Assembly: GCA_023957375.1 (NCBI GenBank)
Contig: JAMLHB010000001.1
Span: forward strand, 1,404,245-1,468,244
DNA length: 64,000 nt
From: Flavobacteriales bacterium
GTDB lineage: Bacteria; Bacteroidota; Bacteroidia; Flavobacteriales_F; PHOS-HE28
Reading direction: 5' to 3'
A program made the translations under genes and the position numbers. This document shows positions 10,302-17,925 of this stretch, in pieces; positions within the stretch are counted from its first letter, which is position 1, and every line of letters starts with the position of its first letter. The notes under the pieces were generated by a model. It made no database searches, had not been told where the DNA came from, and saw only the letters and a program-made list of their open reading frames with translations.

Positions 10302-12878
10302 CTACCCGCACTTGCTGCTTCCGCAGCTGCGGCACTTCAGGCAACCTTCTTCATAGTAGACGCCCTCGCTGTCGCCACAATCATTGCACCTACGGCCGCT
10401 GGCGCTGGTGCCATCAGGAATATACCGTGAAAGGGCACGTGCTACACCGTTCTTCCAGGTGTTCAGCGTGGCATCGTATAGGTTGAGGTTGACCACGGTA
10501 TCCACCACGTGGGGCACGGAAACGCCTTGGCGAAGCATGCCGCTGATGAGGATGGCGTAGTTCCAGTACTCCTTGTTGAAGCTGCGGCTGAGGCCCTGGA
10601 TGGTCACCCGGTAGTCGTCGCTGTCGGCGTATTGGAGATCGTAAATGTTCTTCTTGGCCTTGGCATCCTTGCGTTTGATCACCCAGCCCTTATTCACCCA
10701 GTTGGGCAGCTTGAACACGCCGTCCGCCTTGCCTGTGAAGATCTCGTAGGGCTTGCCGTCCAACAGGCCCACCACGGCGATCCACTGTTCCGTCTCGTTG
10801 TTGAACCGGATCACATCGGCCTCCAGCACCTCTGGGCGCTTGGCATGGGCGGGTGCCGCGGCCTCCTTCTTCTTCTCCCCGGTGGCCACCAGCACACCGC
10901 TGCGCGACCCGTCGCGGTATACGGTCACGCCTTTGAGGCCCATGTGCCAAGCCTCGAAGTAAATGCTGCCTACCAGTTCCGGTTCCACCGTGGAAGGCAG
11001 GTTGATGGTGCTGCTGATGCTGTGCGTGGTATACTTCTGCACGGCGGCCTGCAGGCGCAGGCGGTGGTGCCAATCAATGTCGGGCGCGGTGCTGTTGAAG
11101 TAGGGGCTTTCCTTCACGTCCTTCTTGCCCGATGCCTTCATCCAATCGGTGATGCGGGGGTGGTGCACGGTGAATTCCTCCCACTGGTCGCCCATGGCAT
11201 CGGTGAAGGTGACCTTTTCAGCGGGTGCGTTGGGGCCCAGCTTGCGACGGCGCGTGTAGCCCAGCATGTACACCGGCTCAATGCCGCTGCTGGTGCGGGT
11301 GAGCAGGCTGAGGGTGCCGGTGGGCGCCACGGTGCTGATGCTGATGTTGCGTCGGCCGTGCTTCATCATGCGGGCATGCAGTTCCGGCATTTCCCCCGCC
11401 AGCATGTTGCTGAACTCGGAGGTTGCTTCCACGGCCGGGTCGAAGGCTTGGAAGCCGCCCCGCTCAATGGCCAAGTCGATGCTGCTGTTGAATTCCGCCT
11501 CGCACTTGGTGCGCATGATGTGCTCGGCGGCCTCCACGGCAGCCGGGCTGTCGTACGCCAAGCCCAAGGCGGCCAAGGCGTCGGCCAGGCCGGTGAAGCC
11601 CAAGCCGGTGCGGCGGCCTTTGCGGCCCGTGTCACCCAGCAACTGCCAGGTTTCGCGCTCCACGCGCTTCACGGCATCGGGCTCGGGGTCGCTGTCGATC
11701 TTCTGCAGGATGCGTTCCACGGCCTCCAGCTCCAAGTCCACCAGATCGTCCATCAGGCGCTGGGCCTCATAGACGACCTTGGCCAGGCGGGCATGGTCGA
11801 ACTTGGCCTTGGCGGTGAAGGCGTCCTTGACGAAGGAGTAGAAGTTGATGGCGATCAAGCGGCAGCTATCCCCGCCCTGCATGGCGATCTCACCGCAGGG
11901 GTTGGTGCTTTCGTTGGCGAAGCCGGGGTAAATGGAGGAGGTGGAATACTTGTGCTGGCGGTCCCAGAAGATGATGCCGGGCTCGGCCGTGTTGTGCGCA
12001 CACTTCACCAAGGTGTTCCACAATTCACGCGCACGCACCGTCTTGGTCACCGAGGGGGTTTTGCTGTCGATGGGCCAGCGATGGGTGTAGTCGCCGTCCT
12101 CTTCCACGGCTTTGAGGAACTCGTCGCTCACGCGCACACTGATGTTGGCCCCGGTCACCTTGGTGAGGTCCTGCTTGATGGTGATGAACCGCTCCACGTC
12201 GGGGTGGGCGATGTCCATGGTGAGCATCAGGGCGCCGCGGCGTCCTTTTTGGGCCACTTCGCGCGTGGTGTTGCTGAAGCGCTCCATGAAGGAAACGGCG
12301 CCGGTGCTGGTGCGTGCGGCGTTGCTCACGGCGGCGCCTTCGGGCCGCAGGGTGCTCAGGTCGAAGCCCACGCCGCAGCGGCGCTTGAAGAGCTGGGCCA
12401 GTTGCTGGTCGTTGCGGAAGATGCCGCCGTAGCTGTCCACCGGTGCGGGGATCACCACGCAGTTGCTCAGCGAGGCCAAGCGGGTGTGGTCCCCCAGGGA
12501 AGCCATTACGCTGCCTTGGGGCACGATGTCGCGGAAGCCGTCGAAGAGCTGGAAAATGCCTTCCTCGTCCAAGGGATTGCGCTTCTGTCCATAGGTGGAC
12601 AGCAGCGCCCGCTTGTCGTCGGGCAGTGGCTTGTACGAGCGTTCGATGCGGGCGAATTCCCGCGCCATGCGCCAATGCGTGTCGGCGGGGGTCAGTTCCA
12701 CCAGTTCGCCCTGCTCGTTGCGCAAGGCGTACTTGTTCATCCAGGTGGTAGCGGCCAGCTCATCGTCATGGAAGTATTCAAGGGCGGCGGCCAGTACTTC
12801 CTCGGGGGTCAGGCGCGGCTTCACGGCAGGTGCGGAAGGCATTTGGGAAAGAGCTTCAAATAAGATGGCTTGTGGCAT
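10302..12878 (-). CDS. nrdJ: adenosylcobalamin-dependent (class II) ribonucleoside-diphosphate reductase
   Basis: An 858-residue class II ribonucleotide reductase. The barrel cysteines are visible: SLSNCVVIPAP near residue 137 and STNPCGEI near residue 327 (the N-x-C-x-E radical site). FERS-type loops (RRCGVGFDLSTLRP, TGLGFTGLADALAALGL) match the NrdJ family. The C-terminus carries a zinc-ribbon-like tail, CNDCGD then CLKCRSCGSSKCG, used for re-reduction of the active site. It makes dNDPs for DNA synthesis and depends on cobalamin rather than oxygen, which fits an organism living on nitrate. It stands alone; no cobalamin riboswitch consensus was seen in its 257-bp leader. Confidence 0.94.
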   Translation of the reverse strand: MPQAILFEALSQMPSAPAVKPRLTPEEVLAAALEYFHDDELAATTWMNKYALRNEQGELVELTPADTHWRMAREFARIERSYKPLPDDKRALLSTYGQKRNPLDEEGIFQLFDGFRDIVPQGSVMASLGDHTRLASLSNCVVIPAPVDSYGGIFRNDQQLAQLFKRRCGVGFDLSTLRPEGAAVSNAARTSTGAVSFMERFSNTTREVAQKGRRGALMLTMDIAHPDVERFITIKQDLTKVTGANISVRVSDEFLKAVEEDGDYTHRWPIDSKTPSVTKTVRARELWNTLVKCAHNTAEPGIIFWDRQHKYSTSSIYPGFANESTNPCGEIAMQGGDSCRLIAINFYSFVKDAFTAKAKFDHARLAKVVYEAQRLMDDLVDLELEAVERILQKIDSDPEPDAVKRVERETWQLLGDTGRKGRRTGLGFTGLADALAALGLAYDSPAAVEAAEHIMRTKCEAEFNSSIDLAIERGGFQAFDPAVEATSEFSNMLAGEMPELHARMMKHGRRNISISTVAPTGTLSLLTRTSSGIEPVYMLGYTRRRKLGPNAPAEKVTFTDAMGDQWEEFTVHHPRITDWMKASGKKDVKESPYFNSTAPDIDWHHRLRLQAAVQKYTTHSISSTINLPSTVEPELVGSIYFEAWHMGLKGVTVYRDGSRSGVLVATGEKKKEAAAPAHAKRPEVLEADVIRFNNETEQWIAVVGLLDGKPYEIFTGKADGVFKLPNWVNKGWVIKRKDAKAKKNIYDLQYADSDDYRVTIQGLSRSFNKEYWNYAILISGMLRQGVSVPHVVDTVVNLNLYDATLNTWKNGVARALSRYIPDGTSASGRRCNDCGDSEGVYYEEGCLKCRSCGSSKCG

Positions 12879-13056
12879 GGTGGTAAAATGGTCTGGTCCG
12901 GGGAGGCCAAAGCTCCTTCATTCATTCCATGATCGGGATCAATTTCACAGGGGATCATCCACAGCGTTATGAACGATCCGCCCAAGGCGATCATTCCCCG
13001 ATTGTTATGGCCGCAGAGGATGTTGATAACTGCGCCAGCCGGTCATCTCCTGAACA

Positions 13057-13084
13057 GCAAAGGCGCCACGATGGACGCCTTTGC
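13057..13084. terminator. hairpin between fasciclin gene and nrdJ
   Basis: A perfect 9-bp inverted repeat, GCAAAGGCG and CGCCTTTGC, with a 10-nt loop lies 52 bp after the fasciclin stop codon. It has no U-tract on either strand, so it could be a weak terminator or part of the nrdJ leader. The rest of 12879-13135 shows no other clear signal. Confidence 0.4.
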
Positions 13085-13135
13085 CGTCTTTCACCATGCC
13101 CTCAAGGATAAGGGCAATGGCACCTTCCGGTCCGA

Positions 13136-13693
13136 TCAGGGGGTGGGCAGGATCACCTTGTCGATCACGCACACCAGGCCGTTCGCTGCCTGTACGGTGG
13201 CCAGCACCTTGGCGCCATTGATGGTCACCTGGCCGTCCTTCACTTGAAACGTGGTGTTTCCACCGTTCACCATGCCAAGCACTTGCCCGTCCTTCATGTT
13301 TTCCGGTTTGTACACGCCCACGGCCACATGATATTGCAGGATGTCGATCAGGTCATCCTTCTTTTCCGGCTTCAACAGCCCATCGACGGTTCCTGCGGGC
13401 AACGATGCAAATGCCGCGTTGGTGGGCGCGTACACGGTAAAAGGCCCGGCGTTTGAAAGTGCGTCCACCAGTTCGGCGGCTTTCACGGCAGCAACCAAGG
13501 TGCTGTGGTCGGGCGAGGCTACGGCCACCTGCACCACGTTGCGCTGGGATTCATCATCCACCACGCCCGACTGGCCCGTAAGGGCTGAAGGGGAAGTAGC
13601 AGCCGAGGCTTGGGCATCGGTGTTTGGTGCGCCTTCGCTGCAAGCGCACAGCAGGGCAACTAAAAAGAGGGGGGCAATGTGCGTTGTTTTCAT
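13136..13693 (-). CDS. fasciclin (FAS1) domain lipoprotein
   Basis: A 185-residue lipoprotein: signal MKTTHIAPLFLVALLCAC with lipobox LCAC (Cys18), a Ser/Ala-rich linker to about residue 50, then one FAS1 domain (about 52-183). FAS1 H1 and H2 motifs are clear: TVYAPTNAAFASLP and the C-terminal NGLVCVIDKVILP, with YHVAVGVY between. FAS1 proteins mediate adhesion or cell-envelope interactions. It lies on the same strand downstream of nosY (233 bp gap) and may be an accessory of the nos region only by proximity. Confidence 0.86.
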   Translation of the reverse strand: MKTTHIAPLFLVALLCACSEGAPNTDAQASAATSPSALTGQSGVVDDESQRNVVQVAVASPDHSTLVAAVKAAELVDALSNAGPFTVYAPTNAAFASLPAGTVDGLLKPEKKDDLIDILQYHVAVGVYKPENMKDGQVLGMVNGGNTTFQVKDGQVTINGAKVLATVQAANGLVCVIDKVILPTP

Positions 13694-13888
13694 GTTGTGC
13701 GTATCGTTTGGATGGAATGTTCACGTTGGTGTGCATCACAAAAATCAACGTATGTCGGATTTCGGCAGTTGCATTTTCGCAGTTTTCCCATTGATTCTTA
13801 TCAGTACATGCATTCGCTGCCAGGAACGGCCACCTGCGGACAGGGGCGGCTTGCCTTTCCGATTCAGGGTAAATCGTGCAACACCACC

Positions 13889-13913
13889 TGCCGTCCCTGC
13901 AGGTGCGACGGCA
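13889..13913. terminator. hairpin downstream of nosY
   Basis: The 7-bp inverted repeat TGCCGTC/GACGGCA has an 11-nt loop and starts 14 bp after the nosY stop. It is GC-rich without a strong U-tract and is a candidate end of the nos transcript. Confidence 0.35.
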
Positions 13914-13926
13914 TGGTACGCGGAGC

Positions 13927-14694
13927 TCAGAAGTCCTTGCGGCTGAACGCCCGGAAGCCCAGCGCTGCAGGCACGGCCACCCAGGCCATAAGCGCAGCAA
14001 GTGCCAGGAGAATGCCGCGCGCGCTGCCGAAGAACTTCTCGTACACCGCGCCACTGTATCCCATCATGGCTGCCAGGTCCACCTTCAGCAGCACCATGAT
14101 GCGGCCCAGGTCGATCGGGTCCAATGCGGCCAACGGCACGATCAGGGGCTCGATGGGGTAATCGCTGAAGGCGAACATGACCCAGAGGAGGATCGCATCA
14201 TACACCAGCACAAAGAGGAACCAGACCACCAGGCCAAGGCCCACCCCCCGCGCTTTTTCCCGGTTGCGGATGGCGATCAGCGCACCGATGGCGGTAAACA
14301 CCAAGGTGAGCATGATGCAGGCCAGCAGCAGGGTGAGGGAAGCCCCGCCCGGGTGGAAGAGCATCAAGGGAATGCCGGCCCCCGCCAAGGCGCCCAGCAC
14401 CAATGCCGTGGCCAAGGCAAGTACCTGCCCGCCCAGGATCTTCGACCGGTGCAACGGTTGCACGGCCAACAGTTCCGTGAATTCCATGGCGTCATACAGG
14501 TACACGATGGAGAAGACCGAGGCCACTAACGGCACCAAGGCCAACAGCACTTGGGACAGGCTGAGCATGGCCTTTACGGGCTGGTCTTCCAACTGGAACA
14601 GGCCCAGGGTGATGGCCAGCAACAGCAACAACCATCCGCCCACAAACTTGTTGCGGGCCAGGTCGATCAAGGTGTATTTATAGACTTTCAACAT
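13927..14694 (-). CDS. nosY: NosY-type ABC transporter permease
   Basis: A 255-residue polytopic membrane protein with six likely helices, the permease of the NosDFY system needed to assemble the copper-sulfide CuZ site of nitrous oxide reductase. The start chosen is ATG at 14694 (MLKVYKYTLIDLARNKF), which resembles the cytoplasmic N-terminus of ABC-2 permeases and overlaps the nosF stop by 17 bp; the longer open frame would sit inside nosF. Conserved EFTELLAVQPLHRSKI follows the second helix. It is last in nosZ-unknown-nosL-D-F-Y. Confidence 0.88.
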   Translation of the reverse strand: MLKVYKYTLIDLARNKFVGGWLLLLLAITLGLFQLEDQPVKAMLSLSQVLLALVPLVASVFSIVYLYDAMEFTELLAVQPLHRSKILGGQVLALATALVLGALAGAGIPLMLFHPGGASLTLLLACIMLTLVFTAIGALIAIRNREKARGVGLGLVVWFLFVLVYDAILLWVMFAFSDYPIEPLIVPLAALDPIDLGRIMVLLKVDLAAMMGYSGAVYEKFFGSARGILLALAALMAWVAVPAALGFRAFSRKDF

Positions 14695-15415
14695 CAGCCG
14701 TCCGTTTGTGGGTGAGCATTGCGGGGATGGCCTTGGAGAGGCGCTGTTGCCCGGTAGCCTCAATGATTTCCTCAGGGGCCAGGAGGAATTGGAGCCGTCC
14801 TTCGTGCAGGTAGGCCACCCGGTCGGCCAAGGCTTCCACCTCCTCCATCAGGTGGCTGGTGATCAGCACGGTGCAGCCGTTTTGCTTGATCTTGCGCACG
14901 GCGGCGATCAGTGCCTCCGAGCTCAAGGGATCCAGGCCGGCCGTGGGCTCGTCCAGGATCAGCACACCGGGATCATAGCGGAAGGCCAGCACGGCGCTCA
15001 CCTTTTGGCGCTGTCCGCCCGAGAGCGTGCCTAAGCGTTTGTCCATCATCCGGTCCACGCCGAGTTCCCTGACCAAGGGGCCTTCGGTGCGGGGCGTGCC
15101 GCTGCGTCGGATGTCGTCCATCAGGTCGATCAGTTGGCCGATCTTCAGTTCGTTGGGGAAGCGCGTGATCTGTGGCATGTAGCCCACCTGGTGGCGGTAG
15201 GCCGGATCGGAGCCCACGCGCTGGCCGTTTACTTGGATGCTGCCGGTGGTGGCCCGCACCAGCCCCAGCAGGCACTTGATCATGGTGGTTTTTCCCGAGC
15301 CGTTGGGGCCGATCACGGATACCGCCTCGCCGGGCATGAAACGTGCACTGAAGTCGCGCAGCGCCCACAGCTTGCCGTAGCGCTTGCCGACTTGTTCAAA
15401 GACCAATCGATCCAT
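14678..15415 (-). CDS. nosF: NosF-type ABC transporter ATPase
   Basis: A 245-residue ABC ATPase with Walker A GPNGSGKTT (about residues 36-44), signature LSGGQRQK, Walker B VLILDEPTAGLDP and the H-loop ITSHLMEE. It is placed as NosF by its position between nosD and nosY. With NosY it powers maturation of periplasmic NosZ through NosD. The start at 15415 overlaps the nosD stop by 20 bp, and its own stop lies inside nosY, indicating translational coupling. Confidence 0.93.
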   Translation of the reverse strand: MDRLVFEQVGKRYGKLWALRDFSARFMPGEAVSVIGPNGSGKTTMIKCLLGLVRATTGSIQVNGQRVGSDPAYRHQVGYMPQITRFPNELKIGQLIDLMDDIRRSGTPRTEGPLVRELGVDRMMDKRLGTLSGGQRQKVSAVLAFRYDPGVLILDEPTAGLDPLSSEALIAAVRKIKQNGCTVLITSHLMEEVEALADRVAYLHEGRLQFLLAPEEIIEATGQQRLSKAIPAMLTHKRTADVESL

Positions 15416-16664
15416 GGGGGGATTTCATCAACGGTTTGGCATCCTCCAGTCCTTCCGGCGTCATGGAGGGGATCAGTCGCTCGGCCTGGTCGAGCAATTG
15501 GGTCAGCAGGCTACGCGAAAGAACGACGGCATAGGGCATGCGCTCGTTCACCAGGGCGAAGAGGCTCAAGGGCCGGAAGGGCACGTCGCCCGTGCCGTTG
15601 CGGTCCAGGTCGTAGCCCCGGTAGCGGTCCCAGTAATTACCGCTGAAGCTGTTGTACTTGGGGTCGCCGTTGGTGCTCAGGTCGAAGGTGTTGCCGGTGA
15701 AGCTGTTGGCTTCAAAATGGCAGGTCATTGAATTGGAGAACAGGCGAAGGGCCCAGCCGTTGCCTTGGAAGACATTGCCGATCACTTCCAACCGGTTGCA
15801 GCCGTCCAGCAGGATGGCCGTGGTGTTGTCGTTGAACTGGTTGCTGTCGATCACCGCGTCATTGATCTCCTTGAGGAGCAACCCGTACGAGCTGGCTCCC
15901 CGGTTGCGGATGAACTTGTTGCGGCGCATGTCCACTTCCTTGCTGTACATCACGGCCACCCCGGCTCCGTTGCCACTGAACGTATTGTCGGAATACGTAT
16001 CGCGGTGGCTGAACATGAAGTGCAGGCCGTACCGCGAGTTGCGCAGGCTCTTGTTGCGCCGGATGTGGCTATCGGTCACAAACTCGAAGTAGATGCCGTC
16101 GCGGTGGTCCTGTGATATGTTGTCCAGGATCTCGGCCCCGGCGCAGTGCCACAAATGGATGCCATTGCCCATTCGGGTTTCGGGCGCTTTCGGGTCGCCC
16201 AGCACCTGGTTGCGCTCGATCACTGTGTTGCGCGAGCTGGCCACATGAATGGCGAAGAAGCAGTGCTCCACAATGTTGTCGATGATGCTTACGCTATCGG
16301 CCTTGGTCACCTTGATGCCGGCGTTGTCGTTGATGTTGCTGACCAAGGTGCCGGTGATGCGGAATCCCCGGAGGGTGGTGCCCGGGGCGTTGATCACCAC
16401 CACGTCGCCTTGTTCGCCACCGTCGATCAGTGGCCTGCCCACCCCCACCAAGGCCAAGCGCCGGTCGATGGTGATGGTGCCCTCGCGGTACGTGCCGGCG
16501 AGCACGCGGATGGTATCGCCGTCCGCTGCCGAGGCCACGGCTACCGATATGCGCTTATTGGGGCCGGTGGCGTCCACCGTCCACGTGCGTGCCCCCAGCG
16601 GCCCGGCAGCCCATAGCAGCGGCAGTAGCGCGGCCACACGGCAGCAGGCTCGCAGCTTGTTCAT
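15396..16664 (-). CDS. nosD: NosD periplasmic copper-site maturation protein
   Basis: A 422-residue secreted right-handed beta-helix protein (CASH/parallel beta-helix repeats). ATG at 16664 overlaps the nosL stop as ATGA and gives a signal peptide ending near GARTWTVDA. Repeats rich in N/D/I are seen throughout (NNTVIERN-like turns, for example SIIDNIVEHCFFAIHVASS, FSGNGAGVAVMYSKEVDMRR). The C-terminus has the NosD-typical FSGNYWDRYRGYDLDRNG followed by PYAVVLSRS. It interacts with NosFY and delivers sulfur/copper for CuZ assembly in the periplasm. Confidence 0.92.
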   Translation of the reverse strand: MNKLRACCRVAALLPLLWAAGPLGARTWTVDATGPNKRISVAVASAADGDTIRVLAGTYREGTITIDRRLALVGVGRPLIDGGEQGDVVVINAPGTTLRGFRITGTLVSNINDNAGIKVTKADSVSIIDNIVEHCFFAIHVASSRNTVIERNQVLGDPKAPETRMGNGIHLWHCAGAEILDNISQDHRDGIYFEFVTDSHIRRNKSLRNSRYGLHFMFSHRDTYSDNTFSGNGAGVAVMYSKEVDMRRNKFIRNRGASSYGLLLKEINDAVIDSNQFNDNTTAILLDGCNRLEVIGNVFQGNGWALRLFSNSMTCHFEANSFTGNTFDLSTNGDPKYNSFSGNYWDRYRGYDLDRNGTGDVPFRPLSLFALVNERMPYAVVLSRSLLTQLLDQAERLIPSMTPEGLEDAKPLMKSPHGSIGL

Positions 16665-17104
16665 TCGTCGGTGAAGAGCTTTTTCACGGCCGGCCAATCC
16701 ATGGCTTCGCCGGGGAAGTGCTGCATGGCCTGCTTGCGGTCGCTATCGGTGCCGAACGCGGCCACGTTGCCCCGCATGGGACTTTTCAACGTTGGGGCGT
16801 GCAGGTAAAAGGCCTTGGTCGCATCGATCAGATTGCCCGGGTGGGCAAAGTCCGAAACATACCAACCGCCTACTTCCTGCTCCACCAAGTGCCCGTTGTG
16901 CCCCACGAAAGGCACCATGCACTCGGGCGCATCAAACACGTACGTGCGTCCCTTGGTGGTTTGGATGGCGGCACCGAATTTGGCATCCATCACGTTCATG
17001 CGGCAATGCGCACATTCGTCCGCGCCGTACTTGATCTCCGGTTGCCCCACCGAACAACTGCCCGCCAGGAACACCAGCGCGGCGGCAAGGATCCAATTCT
17101 TCAT
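16661..17104 (-). CDS. nosL: NosL copper-binding lipoprotein
   Basis: A 147-residue lipoprotein. ATG at 17104, overlapping the upstream stop as ATGA, gives MKNWILAAALVFLAGSC with lipobox AGSC. The Cu(I)-binding NosL signature is present: ECAHCRMNVMDAKFGA near residues 30-45, followed by VFDAPECMVPFV. NosL is the outer-membrane or periplasmic copper chaperone that supplies Cu for NosZ. The order nosZ-membrane protein-nosL-nosD-nosF-nosY is as in other Bacteroidota. Confidence 0.92.
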   Translation of the reverse strand: MKNWILAAALVFLAGSCSVGQPEIKYGADECAHCRMNVMDAKFGAAIQTTKGRTYVFDAPECMVPFVGHNGHLVEQEVGGWYVSDFAHPGNLIDATKAFYLHAPTLKSPMRGNVAAFGTDSDRKQAMQHFPGEAMDWPAVKKLFTDE

Positions 17105-17703
17105 TTCAACTGCTTTTTCAGCTTCATCCGGGAGGATCTCCTCCACTCAAACACAAACACCAGCACGGCCATGGTGATGCTGGCGAACAGCACGTAGCCC
17201 CCCACGTCAGGCATGGACCACGCCTCAAAGTTAAGCAGGGTTTTGTGGCCGAGCAGGGGCGGCTGATAGGCCATGCCCTCCACCTTGATGGCCGCGCGGG
17301 GATCCAGTTCGTGCCCGTAACGGTAACCCCACTGGTACATGTCCCACATGGCCCAGATCACGAAGGCCCCCAGCCCCATCAGCCAGCTGCCCAACGCCCA
17401 GCGCCTGCCGATGGCCGAGGCGAGGACGCCCCAGGCGAGCAGCAGGAAGATGGCGTACCGCATGATCTCGAACTCGGGGAACATCTCGTCGTGGATGGTG
17501 GCCATGCCGATGTAGTGGTTCAGGTTGTTGATCTGTTCCACGTTGCCGGTGAAGCTGTCGTGGAAGATCTGCAGTACGAGCCCCTCGGGGTACTGGGGCG
17601 CCCAGAGATCAATGCGCCAGATGGGCTGCACCAGCAATATGCCCAAAGCCAACGCCGCCAAGGCTACAATGATCCGCGAAAAGGTGCGCATAACCGGCTC
17701 CAT
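17101..17703 (-). CDS. nos-cluster integral membrane protein of unknown function
   Basis: A 200-residue membrane protein with about four helices (about residues 6-26, 83-102, 107-124 and 168-188) and a large, probably periplasmic, loop after the first helix containing NHYIGMATIHDEMFPEFE, with two His and several acidic residues. It lies between nosZ and nosL with an ATGA overlap to nosL, so it is part of the maturation operon. Proteins of this kind occur in clade II nos clusters; a metal-handling role is inference from the His/Met/acidic loop and position. ATG at 17691 is an alternative start. Confidence 0.75.
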   Translation of the reverse strand: MEPVMRTFSRIIVALAALALGILLVQPIWRIDLWAPQYPEGLVLQIFHDSFTGNVEQINNLNHYIGMATIHDEMFPEFEIMRYAIFLLLAWGVLASAIGRRWALGSWLMGLGAFVIWAMWDMYQWGYRYGHELDPRAAIKVEGMAYQPPLLGHKTLLNFEAWSMPDVGGYVLFASITMAVLVFVFEWRRSSRMKLKKQLK

Positions 17704-17860
17704 GATGATCCTTTGTGTTTTGTGTTGGTTTCGTGCTGAAAGTCACCGCCCTGTCCACCTTCCGGCCGTGCGCAATGTCACCGTTCCAAGTGCGGCTTCC
17801 CGGTGGGCATCCCTTGCGCTTCGGGGTTCTTCATTCACATCCTGCCGTAGTGAACGAAAC

Positions 17861-17900
17861 ACCCGGCCCTCGTCACCGGAAACCGATGCGGGGGCCGGGT
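17861..17900 (-). terminator. hairpin downstream of nosZ (terminator or attenuator)
   Basis: ACCCGGCCC (17861-17869) pairs with GGGCCGGGT (17892-17900), 26 bp beyond the nosZ stop on the minus strand, followed by GTTTCGTTC. The gap to the next gene is 222 bp. It would lower read-through into the maturation genes and set a high nosZ:nosLDFY ratio. Nothing else is seen in 17704-17860. Confidence 0.5.
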
Positions 17901-17925
17901 GCGTTCCGTTCATTTGTTCAAGTGG

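Noticed and set aside
10509-12863. 784-residue open frame on the plus strand opposite nrdJ
   Set aside because: Antisense shadow; the minus frame encodes a full class II ribonucleotide reductase.
12879-13135. Cobalamin riboswitch in the nrdJ leader
   Set aside because: No recognisable B12-box or the expected multi-stem arrangement, only one 9-bp hairpin.
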